A stretch of DNA of 64,000 bases from Adiantum capillus-veneris (GCA_014529385.2 CM043964.1:1154997-1218996); one strand, 5' to 3'. Positions 1 through 12,478 are shown, numbered from the stretch's first letter. The notes: generated by a model not told the origin, from the letters alone. Numbers and translations are program-made.

Positions 1-76
1 CAAAACCCTGTATTGTTGTTTTGTGGACTTCAAGAAAGCGTTTGACACAGTACCCCATCAAGACCTATGGTCACGT

Positions 77-84
77 ATGGAAAC
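77..84. repeat. hAT target-site duplication, left copy
   Basis: ATGGAAAC, matched exactly at 3458-3465 on the other side of the element. Joining the outer flanks across one copy recreates a continuous LINE reading frame, which fixes the element borders. Confidence 0.92.
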
Positions 85-92
85 CAGAGTTA

Positions 93-182
93 CCCGGAAC
101 GCGGAACGGGAACGGCGACAGGCCTCCCTGCGGAACGGGGGAACGGGAATGGGCCCGGAACGGGAACGGCGCGGAACGGCAG
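93..182. repeat. Left subterminal GGAACG motif cluster of the hAT element
   Basis: About eight GGAACG or GGGAACGG units are packed just inside the left terminal repeat. The inverse motif CGTTCC clusters at 3291-3445 inside the right end. Repeated subterminal hexamers are the usual binding sites of hAT transposases; the binding role here is inferred from position only. Confidence 0.6.
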
Positions 183-586
183 GCTAAAAAAACACCCAAA
201 TATTATTTTTTTTAGCGTTATGTGTTTGAATACAAGTAGTATTAGAGTCCTTTGACTCTAATACCCACAAAATTGAAAAAACACGATTCGAAGACCATTT
301 AACCTTATTACGACTTGATTGGGATGTGAGGCGCCCAGAGTACATAGCCAGATGAACAACAATGAGCAAACACAATGCCCATAGTACATACACAATGCTC
401 TCAAATAATTGCAAGAGTAGTAGTCAGAGATAACACTTTGGAATTAATTATGGCTAACATAATAACAAACCTCAAGGGCCGCCAGCGACCAAGGTGCTAC
501 AAAAAAACCAAAGGGGGGCAAAGTTCAAACCAGACTTCAGTGACCACAATACCAAAAGACTGAAGGTGACAAATACCATAAAGATG

Positions 587-2862
587 CTAGTAGCTACAAA
601 TGGCAAAGAGGGCAAGGCTCAAGCAGCCATACAAAAAGGTGGATAAATGGCAAAGACTCAAGACTCCAGAGCCACTAGCCTGAGAGGCCTCCCAATCCGT
701 AGTAGCCGACTGTAAATCATGCACATCCTCCCATTCCTCATCATCGAGGTCTAGGTCCGGCTCGATTTCAGCCACAGATGAAGTACCTGGTGTTGGTGGA
801 TGTGCATCTCCACCCGCCTGAGAAGCCTCTTGCTCCATCTCCCACTGTGTAAAAGGATCTGTCTGTTTGTCTGTACTCTTGCAAAGCATTTTCAAATTTG
901 CGCTGACGAAGACAAGATCATTAGCCTTCTCCACTCCAAGCCGATTTCTCTTCTTGGAAGCAATGTGGCTAAAGGTACTCCACAATTGCTCCAAGCATGA
1001 GGTACTAACTGACTGGCTGAGAATACGGATCGCCAATCTCTGAAGCTCAGGGCCATCATAGCCATAGTCCTCCCACCAAAGCACTGAACCTATTTTCCTG
1101 CGATCAATCTGAGCATCTGGACTGCCAAATGACCCCCACATCTCTCTGTACTGTCTCAGTTGATCTCTGACAATGCGTCGCCCATCTCTGTCTAGAACCA
1201 TCTTGTTTAAGATCTCTGTAAATTGGTTCATGACTTCCCTATCTGTCTCTTGCCCTACACCTTGGAACTCTGGATCCACCATGTACGCTGCCCCGTGTAA
1301 AGAAGAGGCATATGAATTCCACCTCGAGCTGCAAAGCGCATGGATCTCCTCATATCGCTCTGCGTTCAGCTCAAGCTGTGCAAGCTGCTCAATCATGCCG
1401 TCCATTGCCTCATAAATCTTGCCAATGCAAGGATCCATGCCATCCAGAACTCGAAGCAAATGAACCACCGGTTTTACCTGTGCATCTAGACTCTTGAGCT
1501 CCTTCCAGAACTCAAGATCCTCTGCCTTATCCTTGCACAAAATCCCTGCAACTGTCTTTGCATAGGGGGAGGTGGTGAACTTATCACTGATGAAGACCTA
1601 TCGGACCGCATTTTGACATTCAGACAGCCTGCGTACAAGAAGAAAGTTGAATGCGAAGCGGGTATCTGAATACTTTAGAAGCACTTTGCCGCCCGACCTC
1701 TTGAGATACTCACTCCGAACCAAGTTGTGATTGTTGATGAAAGTAACCATCTTCACTGCATCAGCAATGACTAGAGCAATCCAATCTAGCTTGCCGATGT
1801 CTTTTAGAAGGTTGTTCAAGCAGTGTGCCATGCAAAAGCACACTGTCACATGCGGATAGTGGCCCTCTATGATAGTTGCTGCAGCCCTGTTTGATGCCTC
1901 CCCATCTGTAACAAAGGCCACCACGTGTTGCTCACCGATGGTTTCTAAGGCCGCTGTCCACTCTGCAGAGAGGACATCGGCGGACTTGCCACTCTCAGTG
2001 GCATCATGAGAGTGCACAAAGTACATCTCTCCACTGAAGTATGCGACGAGACCATGGATAGATCTCTTCCTTGTATCGCTCCACCCGTCAGCAATGAGGG
2101 AAACGCCATGTTTTGCCCAAAGACGCTGAATGTTGAGGGTTGCTTGCTCCACGATAGCCTTCTCTCGATCGAGCAAGGTGGTTCGGAGAGCCTCTGAAGA
2201 TGGCGGCACATAGCTGGTGTCATACTCTCCTATCCGTTGCACCATGACTTTCCAATACTCCGACCTATTTCGATCAAACATAGAAGAGGTTAGTATCAAA
2301 AAAGTGGAAACGACGATAACGGAAGAAATGAGAGAGAAGATTGATGAATCATAAAACAATGAACATACCTCGCTGCGACAAATGGGATATGGTCGTGATA
2401 GAAGAATCGGACCACGGCCGCATCCACCTCTTCCTTCTTCTTTGGGTCCCAAGAGGTGGCAAGGGTCTTTTGGCGACGAATTGGACCTTTTGAAGATGCA
2501 CCAACACCTACACCGGGTAGAGAGGAAGAAGGGGAAATGAGGGTCTTTGGATCAATACCTTTGCGTGCCGGCTTGGCTTTATGGTTGAATTGCTGATCCT
2601 TTTCCTCGAGCTCCTTCCTCTTCTCGATGGTTACGTTGGCACAAAATTTCACCTCATGTCCCGGCACTCGAAGAAAGTGTGCCCTCACTTTGTCATGCCC
2701 CCCTTTCCGCGTGTAAGAGCATAGCTTGCATCCCCATGCACGAGAACCTCCCGCCGCCGACAAGGTGCCCTCCGAGGTCACTTCATCCCACCACGACCAT
2801 TCCTTCGTCTTTTGAGTGTTGCCCGCATGAACGGAGGGGGTTGAACGAGAAGAAGAGGCCAT
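587..2862 (-). pseudogene. hAT transposase (BED finger, DUF659, hATC dimerisation), one nonsense codon
   Basis: Reading from 2862 downwards, the N-terminus has a BED-type zinc finger (WWDEVTSEG, then CKLC, then H and C). A gap near 2290-2370 with a GTATGT donor looks like an intron, but no clean AG acceptor is visible. A DUF659 transposase core follows (SLIADGWSDTRKRSIHGLVA, then FVTDGEASNRAA and CMAHCLNNLLKDIGKLDW), and near 950-1080 the hAT C-terminal dimerisation region (LEQLWSTFSHIASKKRNRL). The two long open segments share one frame and are separated only by a TAG at 1598-1600. The protein would cut and paste the element in the nucleus. Probably a recent loss of function, or a read-through or base-call artefact. 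Confidence 0.85.
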
Positions 2863-3290
2863 GGATGATGGATTATCCGTGAAAGAGAGAGTTTGATCTT
2901 GAACTTTGAGAGAGAGAGAGAGAGGGCTTGAGAGAGAGAGACTTGCAGCTTGATTCCGTGAGAGCTTGAAAGAGAGCTTGAGCCTTGAGCCTTGAAAGTG
3001 GAGGGTTAGAACTTAGAAGTTAGCCCAAGAGAGAGAGAGGTTGAGAGCTTGAGCCTTGAGGCATGCCGCGGCGCCACACTATGGCTTGAGAGTTGAGAGC
3101 AAGCTAGGGAGAATGAGCTTGGCTTGAGAGTTGAGAGCAAGGCTCAAGAAAGGGAGAATGGGCCTTGAGGCTTGATGAGTGTGTGAAGAATGGGGGAGGA
3201 GGGGGGCATTATATACTTTTTTCACTGCTGAAAATGGCCGTTGGCTGCCCAACAGTCATTTTTTTAAATTTCAAAAACTGCCGTTGGGGC

Positions 3291-3445
3291 CGTTCCGGCC
3301 CATTCCGTCCCGTTCCAGTCCGTTCCGGTGGTCCCGTTCCGGTGACAGCTTTCAGCCGGAACGCCGTTCCGTTCCGACGCGTTCCAGAAACCTCCAGCCG
3401 GCCGGAACGCCGTTCCGGCGTTCCAAGGCCCTAAAATGCCGTTCC
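3291..3445. repeat. Right subterminal CGTTCC motif cluster of the hAT element
   Basis: Many CGTTCC or CCGTTCCG units in inverse orientation to the left cluster, immediately inside the right terminal repeat. Together they frame the transposase gene symmetrically. Confidence 0.6.
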
Positions 3446-3457
3446 CCGGTAACTCTG

Positions 3458-3465
3458 ATGGAAAC
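3458..3465. repeat. hAT target-site duplication, right copy
   Basis: ATGGAAAC, identical to 77-84. An uninterrupted 8-bp duplication suggests the insertion has not been rearranged. Confidence 0.92.
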
Positions 3466-4980
3466 TCTGGGAGTTCCTCAGCATATCAAGGCAATAGTGG
3501 GACGCCTCTACCTGGGAGTTAAACAAGGATGCCCTTTGTCACCTACACTTTTTGGACTATGTATAGATGAGCTTGATGATTTCATTAACAAGGCTATGGG
3601 AGAGGGGAGAGATCACCCTAGCATTGATACTTTCACGCTTCTTCTCCTCATATATGCCAATGATGTGGTTCCCTTTGCCTACAAGGCCCTCCTTCTACAG
3701 AAACCTTTGGATGCAGTACATGCATTTTGCAATGCAACAGGCTTGTCAGTCAATGTAGCCAAAACAAAGGTTATGTCAGTCCACACATGTAGAAATGAGA
3801 ATCAGCCCATCATCACGTATGACAGGAAAACACTCCAAGCGGTTGAGAGATTCAAGTACTTGGGCATCTATGTACCTTCAAACCATGCATGGGGAAGTTG
3901 CGCGCAAAACAAAATTGATGCAGGACAAGCGAAATAATATGAATTTGAGAAAATATGCGAGCAAAGTGTCACAAAGCGACGAGAAATCAAGTCTATGGCA
4001 TTTGATGTATGCGTGGTCCAAACAATACTTTACAGTGTAGAGGTATGGGGGGGGCGCTAGCACTTGGAAAAGATACAGAAAAAATTCCTATGTAGACACA
4101 TGGGGATCAAAACTACCACCCCATACTCAGTGATGCTTTTGGAGACAGGCAAGAGACCCTTGGAAATGCAAGCCTTATAGAGGGTACACAGATACCTCAT
4201 GAAAGTTAAGATGATGCCGGAGAGCCGTCTACCCCACATGGCATGGCAAGCCGGATGTAAACCACAAAAGAATTACAAGAGTAAATTTCTCACATCCAGT
4301 CTTGTAGAAGACATACGGAAATGGTTCTCTAGATGGAATGTGGGAGACCATGTGGACATGCATATAGAGGAAGGCACTGAACATGAGCATGGGCTGAATT
4401 TTGAGAGAAGCATACTTGAGCCCTACACACTAGATGGAGTACAGCAGTACACAGGTCCAAATTTGAACACTACGACAAGCACATCAATACACAATATTGG
4501 GAGACCTACAAGACTGGGGACACCCAGCTGCATATCAGGACACCTATGTCCCATCGGGCAAGACGGGCCATTACTTTGATGCGGGCGCGATCACACATCC
4601 TCAAGATTGAAACGGAAGGGTGGCTGAATATTAAGGAAAATAGAAGGACATGCACACAATGCAATTTAAACAAAGTGGAAAGCGAGGCCCATGTCACGTA
4701 CCATCAAGTGCCCAGCATACGCACACATCCGTGCTGATTTCCCACTGCTATTGCAAGGGGATGTCACCTTTGAGGAGCTTCTCTCTCGGACACACCCCTC
4801 CCCAGTAGCTTTAGGCATCTACTTTGCCAAAGTATTGGATCATCACACAACACTAACACACAAGAAAGCTACTAGCCCACTACCCCTCCTACACACATGA
4901 GGGGAGCATCTTGTAGATTTTTTTGTGGTCCCATGGGTCATTTTGGCCCCCCGAGGACGTAAATACAACATCATCATCAT

Positions 4981-4985
<5 letters not shown>

Positions 4986-5043
<58 letters not shown>

Positions 5044-5055
5044 TGTGTGTGTGTG
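4986..5055 (+). repeat. (CT)n then (GT)n microsatellite
   Basis: About 55 bases of alternating CT followed by a short GT run, directly after the LINE tail. Open frames through it are repeat artefacts. Confidence 0.95.
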
Positions 5056-5444
5056 GAACCCTCACATTACCATATTATCGAAAAGTCCCTGTACAGATTG
5101 AAATTACGAACTCTCTGTGTGTGTGGAACTCCCACCGTTACCATAAGATTGAAGTTCCGAATTACGTCCACGCTAGAAAGTTAAAGACCGACAAGATCCG
5201 TAAACAAAAACGACAAACCCTGAACTATACTCAAAACCCTAAAAGATGCCAAAACCACAGAGATGAGGGAAGAGGAAAATACGTACCAGACGATCAGCGG
5301 GAGGAGATTACTCGAGGAGCGAAAGCAGAGAAGACGAAGAGAAAGACGATCCGTTCTCCCGTAAAAAAGCACGTTACTTGGGGTAGCTATATGTATTTGC
5401 CCTCGATGTTTTTTGGTCTCAACACATAAAATTCGTTATAATAG
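5056..5444. other. No recognised gene
   Basis: An open frame crosses this stretch (4923-5429), but its start lies in the CT repeat and its Lys/Arg-rich remainder resembles nothing I recognise. No promoter or RNA gene is evident. Confidence 0.5.
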
Positions 5445-5621
5445 TGTGGTGTGTAGGGCGTGAGCCCGCCCAAGATGTAGTGTGAATGTCCCGAGGTCAT
5501 GTGTGTGCCAAGATGCTTGGTAGTCAGTTGTACTCTCTCCTATGATCAATATAAGGAGCTGCCTATCACTTGTGAAGGCAAGCTATTCTTAGGTTCATTC
5601 TCCTTGTAACTGTACGTTACA
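5445..5621 (+). repeat. 5' LTR of the TRIM
   Basis: 177 bp, TG...CA ended. It carries about 17 bp (around GTCATGTGTGTGCCAAG) missing from the 3' copy; otherwise only a few mismatches by eye. Confidence 0.8.
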
Positions 5622-6711
5622 TTGGTGGAGGCGGCCGACATAGGCAATTAGGAAACGCTTCTTGGTTCTTCGCTTTTATTTGTGCACCTACAGCTATGGC
5701 GTTCCTGCTTGATACAAGGTAGCAATGGAATTCATCTTAGTGCATGAGTATTAGCCAACACGGATTCCATCAGCATACGCTCACAGTGACGCTCGTGTTC
5801 TTCTTACGCACGGAAGCAAAGCTCCTCGCTCAGGCATTCCAAGATCAGTCAATCGCAACCATCAGCTTCGTCACCTTCAGCACTTCGTCTCTTGACCAGC
5901 CTTGTGGAGCTCTCAGGTGGAAGTGTACTCAGATGGAGCTATCAGGTGCCTTGTCCGCATGGCGTTGCAGTTTTGACCAGACCCTAGAGGAGGGGACAGA
6001 CAGCAAGAACTGGTTGACCTCATGGAACTATGGTTCTCAGTAGTAGACGAAGGCAAAGAAGAGGTTAATCAAGAAGATGCTCAGAAGACGAAGGATTCCA
6101 TCAAGAAGCTTGCAAGAAGGCAATCATGTACGTAGCCTTCGCATCCGAACTCCATCCAGGCCTTACGTGGCCATACTGATGGTAGTGAGGCCCCTGTTCA
6201 TGATGGTTTCTTGATAATCTACAATTAATGTCCTCTAGAGTGCTCATATTAATGCCTCAAATCACCTTGAAGCTAGTTTGGTCCTCAGTTTGGTCTAGTC
6301 TCTCTCTCTCTTAATCAAGCATGTGGTTCTTTTTCCATAAGCAGCACCACACCCACACCAAACTCTGAAGTGGATTGGAGATTGCATGTCGTAGTCATTT
6401 CTCGTCTAGCCATTTGCATTGGGATAGCGACCTAGTGCGTTGCCTATGTTGAGAGATTTTCTTGCCGAGTCCTCACTCTGTCCTTCCTTGTCTTGTCCAT
6501 TACATTGGGATAGCAATCTAATGTTTGCATAATCGAGATGTACAAATTCCATGGCTTGATGATGAATCTAGCCCCAAAGTTTAGCCCCTAGTCCTTAAGC
6601 CGGTGTATGATCACTCCCCGGATGAGGCGTGGGAGTTGATCCCTTTGTGTCCAGTTCTTTCTCAACCCAGAATTCTAAAAAGATGTCCATCTTTTTCTCC
6701 CTAAGGGGGGG

Positions 6712-6871
6712 TGTGGTGTGTAGGGCGTGAGCCCGCCCAAGGTGTAGTTTGAATGTCCTGAGATGCTTGGTAGTCAGTTGTACTCTCTCCTATGGTCAAT
6801 ATAAGGAGCTTCCTATCACTTGTGAAGGCAAGCTATTCTTTAGTTCATTCTCCTTGTAAGTGTATGTTACA
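6712..6871 (+). repeat. 3' LTR of the TRIM
   Basis: 160 bp copy of 5445-5621 with one internal deletion. It lies directly after the G-rich polypurine tract. Confidence 0.8.
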
Positions 6872-7542
6872 ATAGTCTTAGTATTAATATAGTAATTAAT
6901 ATGTAAATAGAATACTATGGGTAAATAGCTTTATAGGCTTTCTCCTTAGAAAAAATTAAATGAAATCAAACATAGAACATCTTGCAAAACACATTTGTGA
7001 AATCAAAATCTCATTTTTTTATAAAGCAAGCATGTAATCTCTCCATTAAGATAGACAACTAACCTTAAGAGCGATGTCTTCACTTGAACGAGTTTGTACG
7101 GCAAAATTAAACTTTTTGTACTAAGAAAATCTTTTTAAAATATCAAAAAATAAATAATGCATGGTCTAGTAAGTGCCATATTGAAGTATAGTGGGGATTC
7201 GGCATAGCGTCTCTCCAAAATTTATAACATTTCATACTAGCTCCTATGGCTCCTCTTTCAACTTATTAGGAGGAATCATCCAAAGATTCCTCTTCAACAC
7301 CATCATCATCTAAAGTTTCGTCCCTTTTCAACGAAACAGGCATTTTCAAACCCACGTAGAACATTGTCTGCACTCTTCTAAAAGAGTTGACTAGCCATGT
7401 CGACCTCTTCAGAGTCCCGACCATCAGATTTAGAAAAGAGACTCTTCCCGACTCACGCACATGACATGCACCTTTGTCCTCTCCTCCACCTTTGCTTCCA
7501 CCTTTGCCACCTTCTTCACCGTGCATCTGCCCCCTCCTTCGC
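6872..7542. other. Intergenic stretch, no recognised gene
   Basis: AT-rich sequence. A minus-strand frame at 7266-7586 runs into the copia LTR and encodes a low-complexity acidic tail (EEESLDDSS). I cannot assign it and treat it as non-genic. Confidence 0.5.
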
Positions 7543-7864
7543 TGTAAAGAATGAGGATGCAAGAGAGCTACACAAGACAAGCACAAAGCACATAGAGATG
7601 GAAAGCTTCTTCTTCTTCTTTACAGAAAAGAGAGTACAAAATGACTAAGTGCTAAAGCTGAAAAGTAGCACATATGTACATGCGGTCACTAAGTGTGAAC
7701 TCGCTAGAAGCGTACTAGGCTGGCACTATAAGTGTAGTCCAGCTGTAGAATCACTGGCAAAGATCCTCCGTGTCGATCACCTAACGCGCCAGTGAGTAAA
7801 TGCCGTAAGCGGCCAAGACCCGTAGTGGATGCCAGCTCAAGGTGTAGAGCTCGACATCTCAACA
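7543..7864 (-). repeat. Copia 3' LTR
   Basis: On the plus strand it begins TGTAAAGAATGAGG and ends ATCTCAACA. It differs from 12479-12800 at about four positions. Confidence 0.93.
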
Positions 7865-10800
7865 CTCCCCCTCGAGCTCTGCATGTCGCAGAGTCCAAGC
7901 ATAGTCCGAAAACATCGAAGCTTCTCAGCTCCGAGGGCCTTGGTAAAGATATCCGCTATCTGCTCCTCTGTGCTGACATAGGCCAAGTCGATGTCGCCCG
8001 CCAACACTCGCTCTCGAACGTAGTGGTAATGGACCTCTATGTGTTTGGTCCTGGCATGGAACATTGGGTTCCTAGCCAACTGCATGCTGTTGAGGTTGTC
8101 ACAATGAATGACAATCTGCTGGTCCACCTGCACTCCCAAGTCCTCAAGTAATGTGCGTAGCCAAGCTACCTCGCACGCCGCAATTGTTGCACCTCTGTAC
8201 TCGGCCTCTGTGCTCGATAAAGCAACCGTAGGCTGCTTTTTGCTGCTCCAAGTAACAGCAGCACTCCCAAAAGAGAACATGAAGCCACTCGTAGATCTCC
8301 TATCAACAATGCTACCTGCCCAATCTGCATCTGTATACCCATACAATGCTAATGGTGCATCTGCTGCATAGAACAATGCGTAGTCAAGAGTACCTTGCAC
8401 ATACCTAAGTGTGCGTCGCACTCCATCCAAATGTGGCTTCCTCGGAAGCTGCATGAACTGACTCTCCAAGCCTAATGTGTAGCTCAAGTCTGGCCTCGTG
8501 ATAGTCAAGTAGATTAGACTACCCACAATCTTCATGTACATGTTGACATCCTCAACAACATCACCCTTCTCTACACTCAACTTTGCATTCACATCCAAGG
8601 GAATAGAAATTGGCTTACAATCAGCCATACCATACTTTGACAACATGTCCAAAGCATACTGTCTCTGTGATAGCCATACACCCTCTAGAGTCCTGATCAC
8701 CTCAATGCCAAGAAAGTAGCGCAACTCGCCTAAATCTTTCATTTTAAACTCTTGTTTGAGAAGACCCTTCACATGGTCAATCTCCATAGCATTGTCACCA
8801 ACAATAATAAGGTCATCTACATATATGGTAATGACCACAATCCCCACATCACTCTCACGTACATAGAGTGAATGATCAGCATGAGCTCTCCTAAAACCAA
8901 TACTGACAAGATACTTGGCAATCCTATCATACCATGCTCTAGAGCCCTGCTTCAAACCATACAAAGCTTTGAGAAGTCTGCATACATAATCTGGGTAACC
9001 TGGATCGACATAACTAGGTGGCTGATCCATATACACTTCCTCTTGCAACTCACCATTCAAGAAGGCATTCTTTACATCCATTTGATGCATAATCCATCCT
9101 CTAGATGCAGCCACTGCTATGACAGCTCTCACAGTCGTCATCTTTGCCACTGGAGCAAAGGTCTCCTCATAGTCTATGCCATACGTCTGTGCATAACCCT
9201 TTGCGACTAGCCTTGCCTTGTGACGCTCAATGTTACCATCAGCCTTATGTTAGGTTTTATACACCCATTTACAGCCAATAGCTTTCTTGCCACTTGGCAA
9301 TGGCACCAACTCCCATGTGTTGTTTGCTTCCAATGCAGCCATCTCTTCATTCATTGCATCATCCCAATACACATTTCCAACTGCATCCTCAAAACATGTG
9401 GGCTCCACATCCTGTATCACCTTAGCCATGTAGGCTTGGTGATGCGCTAGATACCCATCATAAGTCAATTTTTGAACTGGATTTCTGACTCTATTAGATC
9501 TGCGCGGTCCTGGGTCACTCATTTGCCCTCTAGCATCTTCTTGTACTTTCCTTACACCAGGTGTCCTGACAGCCAGAATTCCAAATTCCTCATCAAGACT
9601 TTGTTCAGAACCATCTGAATCCATGTCTACATGTGAAAAACCTGATGATGCATCAGCCATAAAGGGAGGTTCATCAACCTTTTCCTTTCCTTTTCGTGAT
9701 ACATTCCCTGTACCTGTTGGTGGAGTAACCTGTGTACGTAGTCTACCATTCCATGGTTTCTCAACAGAGCCACGAGAAGAGGACTCTTGTGGTCGGTCCA
9801 CTCAAAACCTGTGACTGTGGCCTCACATTTTGTACAACCACATCATCTTTTACATCAGCCCCAATAGTGCCATGTGCATTACTGTACCAGCTGCTCATCT
9901 CATCAAAGACTACATCTCTGCTCACTCGTAATTCTTGTGTAGTAGGATTGTAGCACCTGTACCTCTTTTGTTCAAGGGAATATCCCACAAGAATACATTT
10001 CTCTGCTTTAGGATCCAATTTCCTACGCAACTCATCTAGTACATGCACGTAAGCTATGCAGCCAAACACTTTCAAGTGTGCCAAATCAGGCTTTGTACCT
10101 GTAAACTTTTCCTCAGGTGTTACAGCATGCACCGCAACTGTAGGTGTCCTGTTCATAATGTACACAGCTGTATTTACGGCTTCAGCCCAGAAATGATGAG
10201 GCATGTTCTTCTCATTCATCAATGCACGTGCAACCTCTGCAATGTGCCTGTTTTTCGTTTCTGCGACCCCATTCTGTTGTGGAGTATATATGCATGTAAA
10301 TTGCTTGCGTATACCATGCATTCGCAGAAAATCTGAAAAATCATTGGAGAAGTACTCTCCCCCTCCATCTGACCTCAATGTCTTGATTTGCATATCTGTC
10401 TCCTTCTCAATCATGACTTTGAAGTCTTGAAAGTGACCAAACACTTCACTTTTGTTACGCATGAAGTAGACCCATACTTTCCTTGTATGGTCATCAATGA
10501 AAGAGACATAATACCTGCAACCATGTATACTTGCAGTATCGGTTGGACCCCAAACATCTGTGTGCACCACCTCAAGTGGATTTTTACATACATTGCGCTC
10601 ATGTGGAAATGAGCCCTTTGACTGTTTTCCAAACTGGCATGCTGCACACACTTTATGCATACCATCCACCTTGAATTTGGGCAAACCTTTTACAATCCGT
10701 TTTGATTGCATGCTGCGCAATCTCTGCTCATTGACATGGCCAATGCGTTTGTGCCAAATGTCAACATCAGCCACAACACCTGTGCCCTGTGCAAATAATG

Positions 10801-12190
10801 CAGCTTTTACCTCAGGCATGTCTACATTCAGCGTAAACATTCTGCCCACACATTTGCCCTCTGTGATCAGCTTACAGCCATTCTGGAAATCTTCTACATA
10901 ACAGCCATTTGGATTGAAGCAAACCTGCAAACCCTGCTCAACCATTTGTCCAACAGAAACAAGATTCTTTGTAATGTTTGGGACATGAAGTACATCTGCT
11001 AAGTACTTTGATTTCCCACTCTTCGTATTTAGAGGTATGTCCCCTACATGAGCAATGGGGTGAGCTGTGTCATCTCCTCTCTGCACATAGCCTGACACAT
11101 CTGGTTTGCGCATATCTCTAAACCACTCTCCACGAGACGTCATGTGATTAGAGGCACCTGAATCCACATACCAAACATCATCTTGGGTGGAATTCTCTGC
11201 AGTCATTGTATTCATTACATGCTGCATAACAAACATGCGCTCGTTTTTGCTGTCATCTGCATCTCTGCTAGTAGATGCATAGTTGCCCTGTTCTCTCTTT
11301 CCACTTGCTTTTCCCTTTGGACAGTCACGTGACATGTGACCTCTTTCACCACAAGTCCAACATTCTCTGCTATCTGGAGTATGTTGCTGCCTGCTTGATC
11401 CTGCACCACGACCTCTTTGACTCCCCCTGCCTTGAGACTGGTTTCCCCTGCCACCTGTATTGTTTTGATTTGATTGGCCTTCCAAAAATTGGTCCCTGCA
11501 ACCCCTTGGGCCTCGACCACGACCTCTACCTCTACCTCTGTTGGAGTTAGAATAGAAGGCATGTTCAGAATTATTTCTGCCATGAGAAGAAGATGTGTCA
11601 AGGTTCTTCTCCTCAAGAATAAGCATAGAAATCAAATCTTGGAACATGGGGATGTCGTCTCTTGTATTCATGGAAGACCTAAAATGTACATACTCATCTC
11701 CTAGACCATCCAAGCATGCACGGACAATGTCATCGTCTTCCACTGAGACTTTAATAGATCCAAGAGCCTCAATGATACTCTTGATCTTCAAGGCATAATC
11801 ATTGATTGAGAGGTTGTTCCTCTTAACCTGATTTAGCTCCGACTTTAGTTGAAGCTTCCTGGCCTTGGTGTTCACCTCGAACACTCTGCCTAAGTTTCTC
11901 CATGCAATGGCGGGGGTTTCAGCATCCTGTAGATAGCCCATCATGCCATCTGTGATGCTCATAGAAAGCCAATACATCACTTTGCTCTGGCCTTGTTGCC
12001 AGTCCCTCAAAGCTTTCCTTTGTTCTGCTGTAGCATTTGCCTCGGGAATCTTTGGTTCCTTTTCATTGTCTCCTTCTACATAGTCTCAATAACCTTTTCC
12101 TTTTAGGAAATTTGTTATTCTGAACTTCCATGCATGGTAGTTATTTTTCTCAAGCTTCTCAGTAACAATCTGACTGAAACCGTCAGACAT
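7837..12190 (-). pseudogene. Copia Gag-Pol polyprotein, two stops and one frameshift
   Basis: Starts at ATG 12188-12190 (MSDGFSQIVTEKLEKNNYHA). Domains in order: UBN2-type gag; zinc knuckle CWTCGERGHMSRDC; protease WYVDSGASNHM; GAG-pre-integrase with HKRIGH and CAACQFGK; integrase core HTDVWGP, then IDDHTRK, then the DD35E glutamate region; reverse transcriptase LYGLKQGSRAWYD with YVDD (ITIYVDDLIIVGD); RNase H TDADWAG and SSTEAEYRG. Lesions: TGA at 12086-12088 where Trp is expected, a frameshift near 9800, and TAA at 9250-9252 where Lys is expected. The polyprotein frame ends inside the 3' LTR. Few lesions agree with the near-identical LTRs. Confidence 0.92.
7865..7874 (-). promoter_or_regulatory. 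Copia polypurine tract
   Basis: CTCCCCCTCG on the plus strand, i.e. a purine run on the coding strand, directly abutting the 3' LTR. This is the expected primer for plus-strand DNA synthesis. Confidence 0.8.
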
Positions 12191-12465
12191 CTTAAAGCAC
12201 TAAGACAAAATAGCTGCAATCTGCAAAAACCTGCAAATCTGCTGAACCTGCTATCGTGGTACCTGTAACGCTTTCTACACTCAACGAGTGTCCACAATCA
12301 AGCGTACATACAACCACTGTACTTGTACAGTAAATCTCTGTATACTGCACTTTGGAGACCTGTTCAGAAACTTGTGCGAAAAACCCCTAAAAAAATTTCT
12401 GGTCGTGGATTGCGAACGAAGGGATTGTGATGCTCTTGCTCTCTTAGCCTCTCTTGCCTACACCA

Positions 12466-12478
12466 GGCTCTGATACCA
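12466..12478 (-). promoter_or_regulatory. Copia primer-binding site (initiator tRNA-Met)
   Basis: TGGTATCAGAGCC on the minus strand, immediately next to the 5' LTR. It is complementary to the 3' end of initiator methionine tRNA. Confidence 0.9.

Larger units (their letters stand above)
85..3457 (-). mobile_element. hAT DNA transposon with terminal inverted repeats
   Basis: The ends are CAGAGTTACC at 85 and its inverse at about 3448-3457. They are flanked by perfect 8-bp direct repeats ATGGAAAC at 77-84 and 3458-3465, the size expected for hAT elements. Removing the element restores the LINE reverse-transcriptase reading. Both subterminal regions hold clustered GGAACG/CGTTCC motifs. The body carries one minus-strand transposase gene (587-2862). 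About 3.4 kb in total; apparently autonomous in layout but disabled by one premature stop. Confidence 0.92.
1..4990 (+). mobile_element. Degenerate LINE (non-LTR retrotransposon), 5'-truncated by window, interrupted by hAT
   Basis: Bases 1-84 joined to 3466 onward read as a non-LTR reverse transcriptase: CCFVDFKKAFDTVPH at the left edge, then LGVKQGCPLSP, then a catalytic box that reads YANDVV instead of YADD. Next come GLSVN and KTKVM, and at about 4640-4730 a C-terminal Cys/His motif (CTQCN, then H and C) typical of LINE ORF2 ends. Several frameshifts and stops follow about 3930, and some residues between GRLY and LGVKQGC are missing, so the copy is dead. The 3' end near 4960-4990 has a TAAATACAA run followed by ATC repeats, a simple-repeat tail of the kind LINEs carry. 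The exact clade cannot be assigned by eye. Confidence 0.8.
5445..6871 (+). mobile_element. TRIM-like small LTR retrotransposon
   Basis: Two direct repeats, 5445-5621 and 6712-6871, both start TGTGGTGTGTAGGGCG and end GTTACA. The right one is preceded by a purine tract (CCCTAAGGGGGGG) placed as a polypurine tract, giving a + orientation. The internal 1.1 kb has no gag or pol. AATAG flanks the left LTR, and AATAG reappears at the right edge if the final A is shared, a probable 5-bp target duplication. Terminal-repeat retrotransposons in miniature move using proteins from other elements. Confidence 0.8.

Noticed and set aside
4923-5429. 168-codon plus-strand frame
   Set aside because: It begins in a CT microsatellite and has no recognisable domain.
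7266-7586. Minus-strand 106-codon gene
   Set aside because: Half of it is copia LTR; the remainder is acidic low complexity without a family I recognise.
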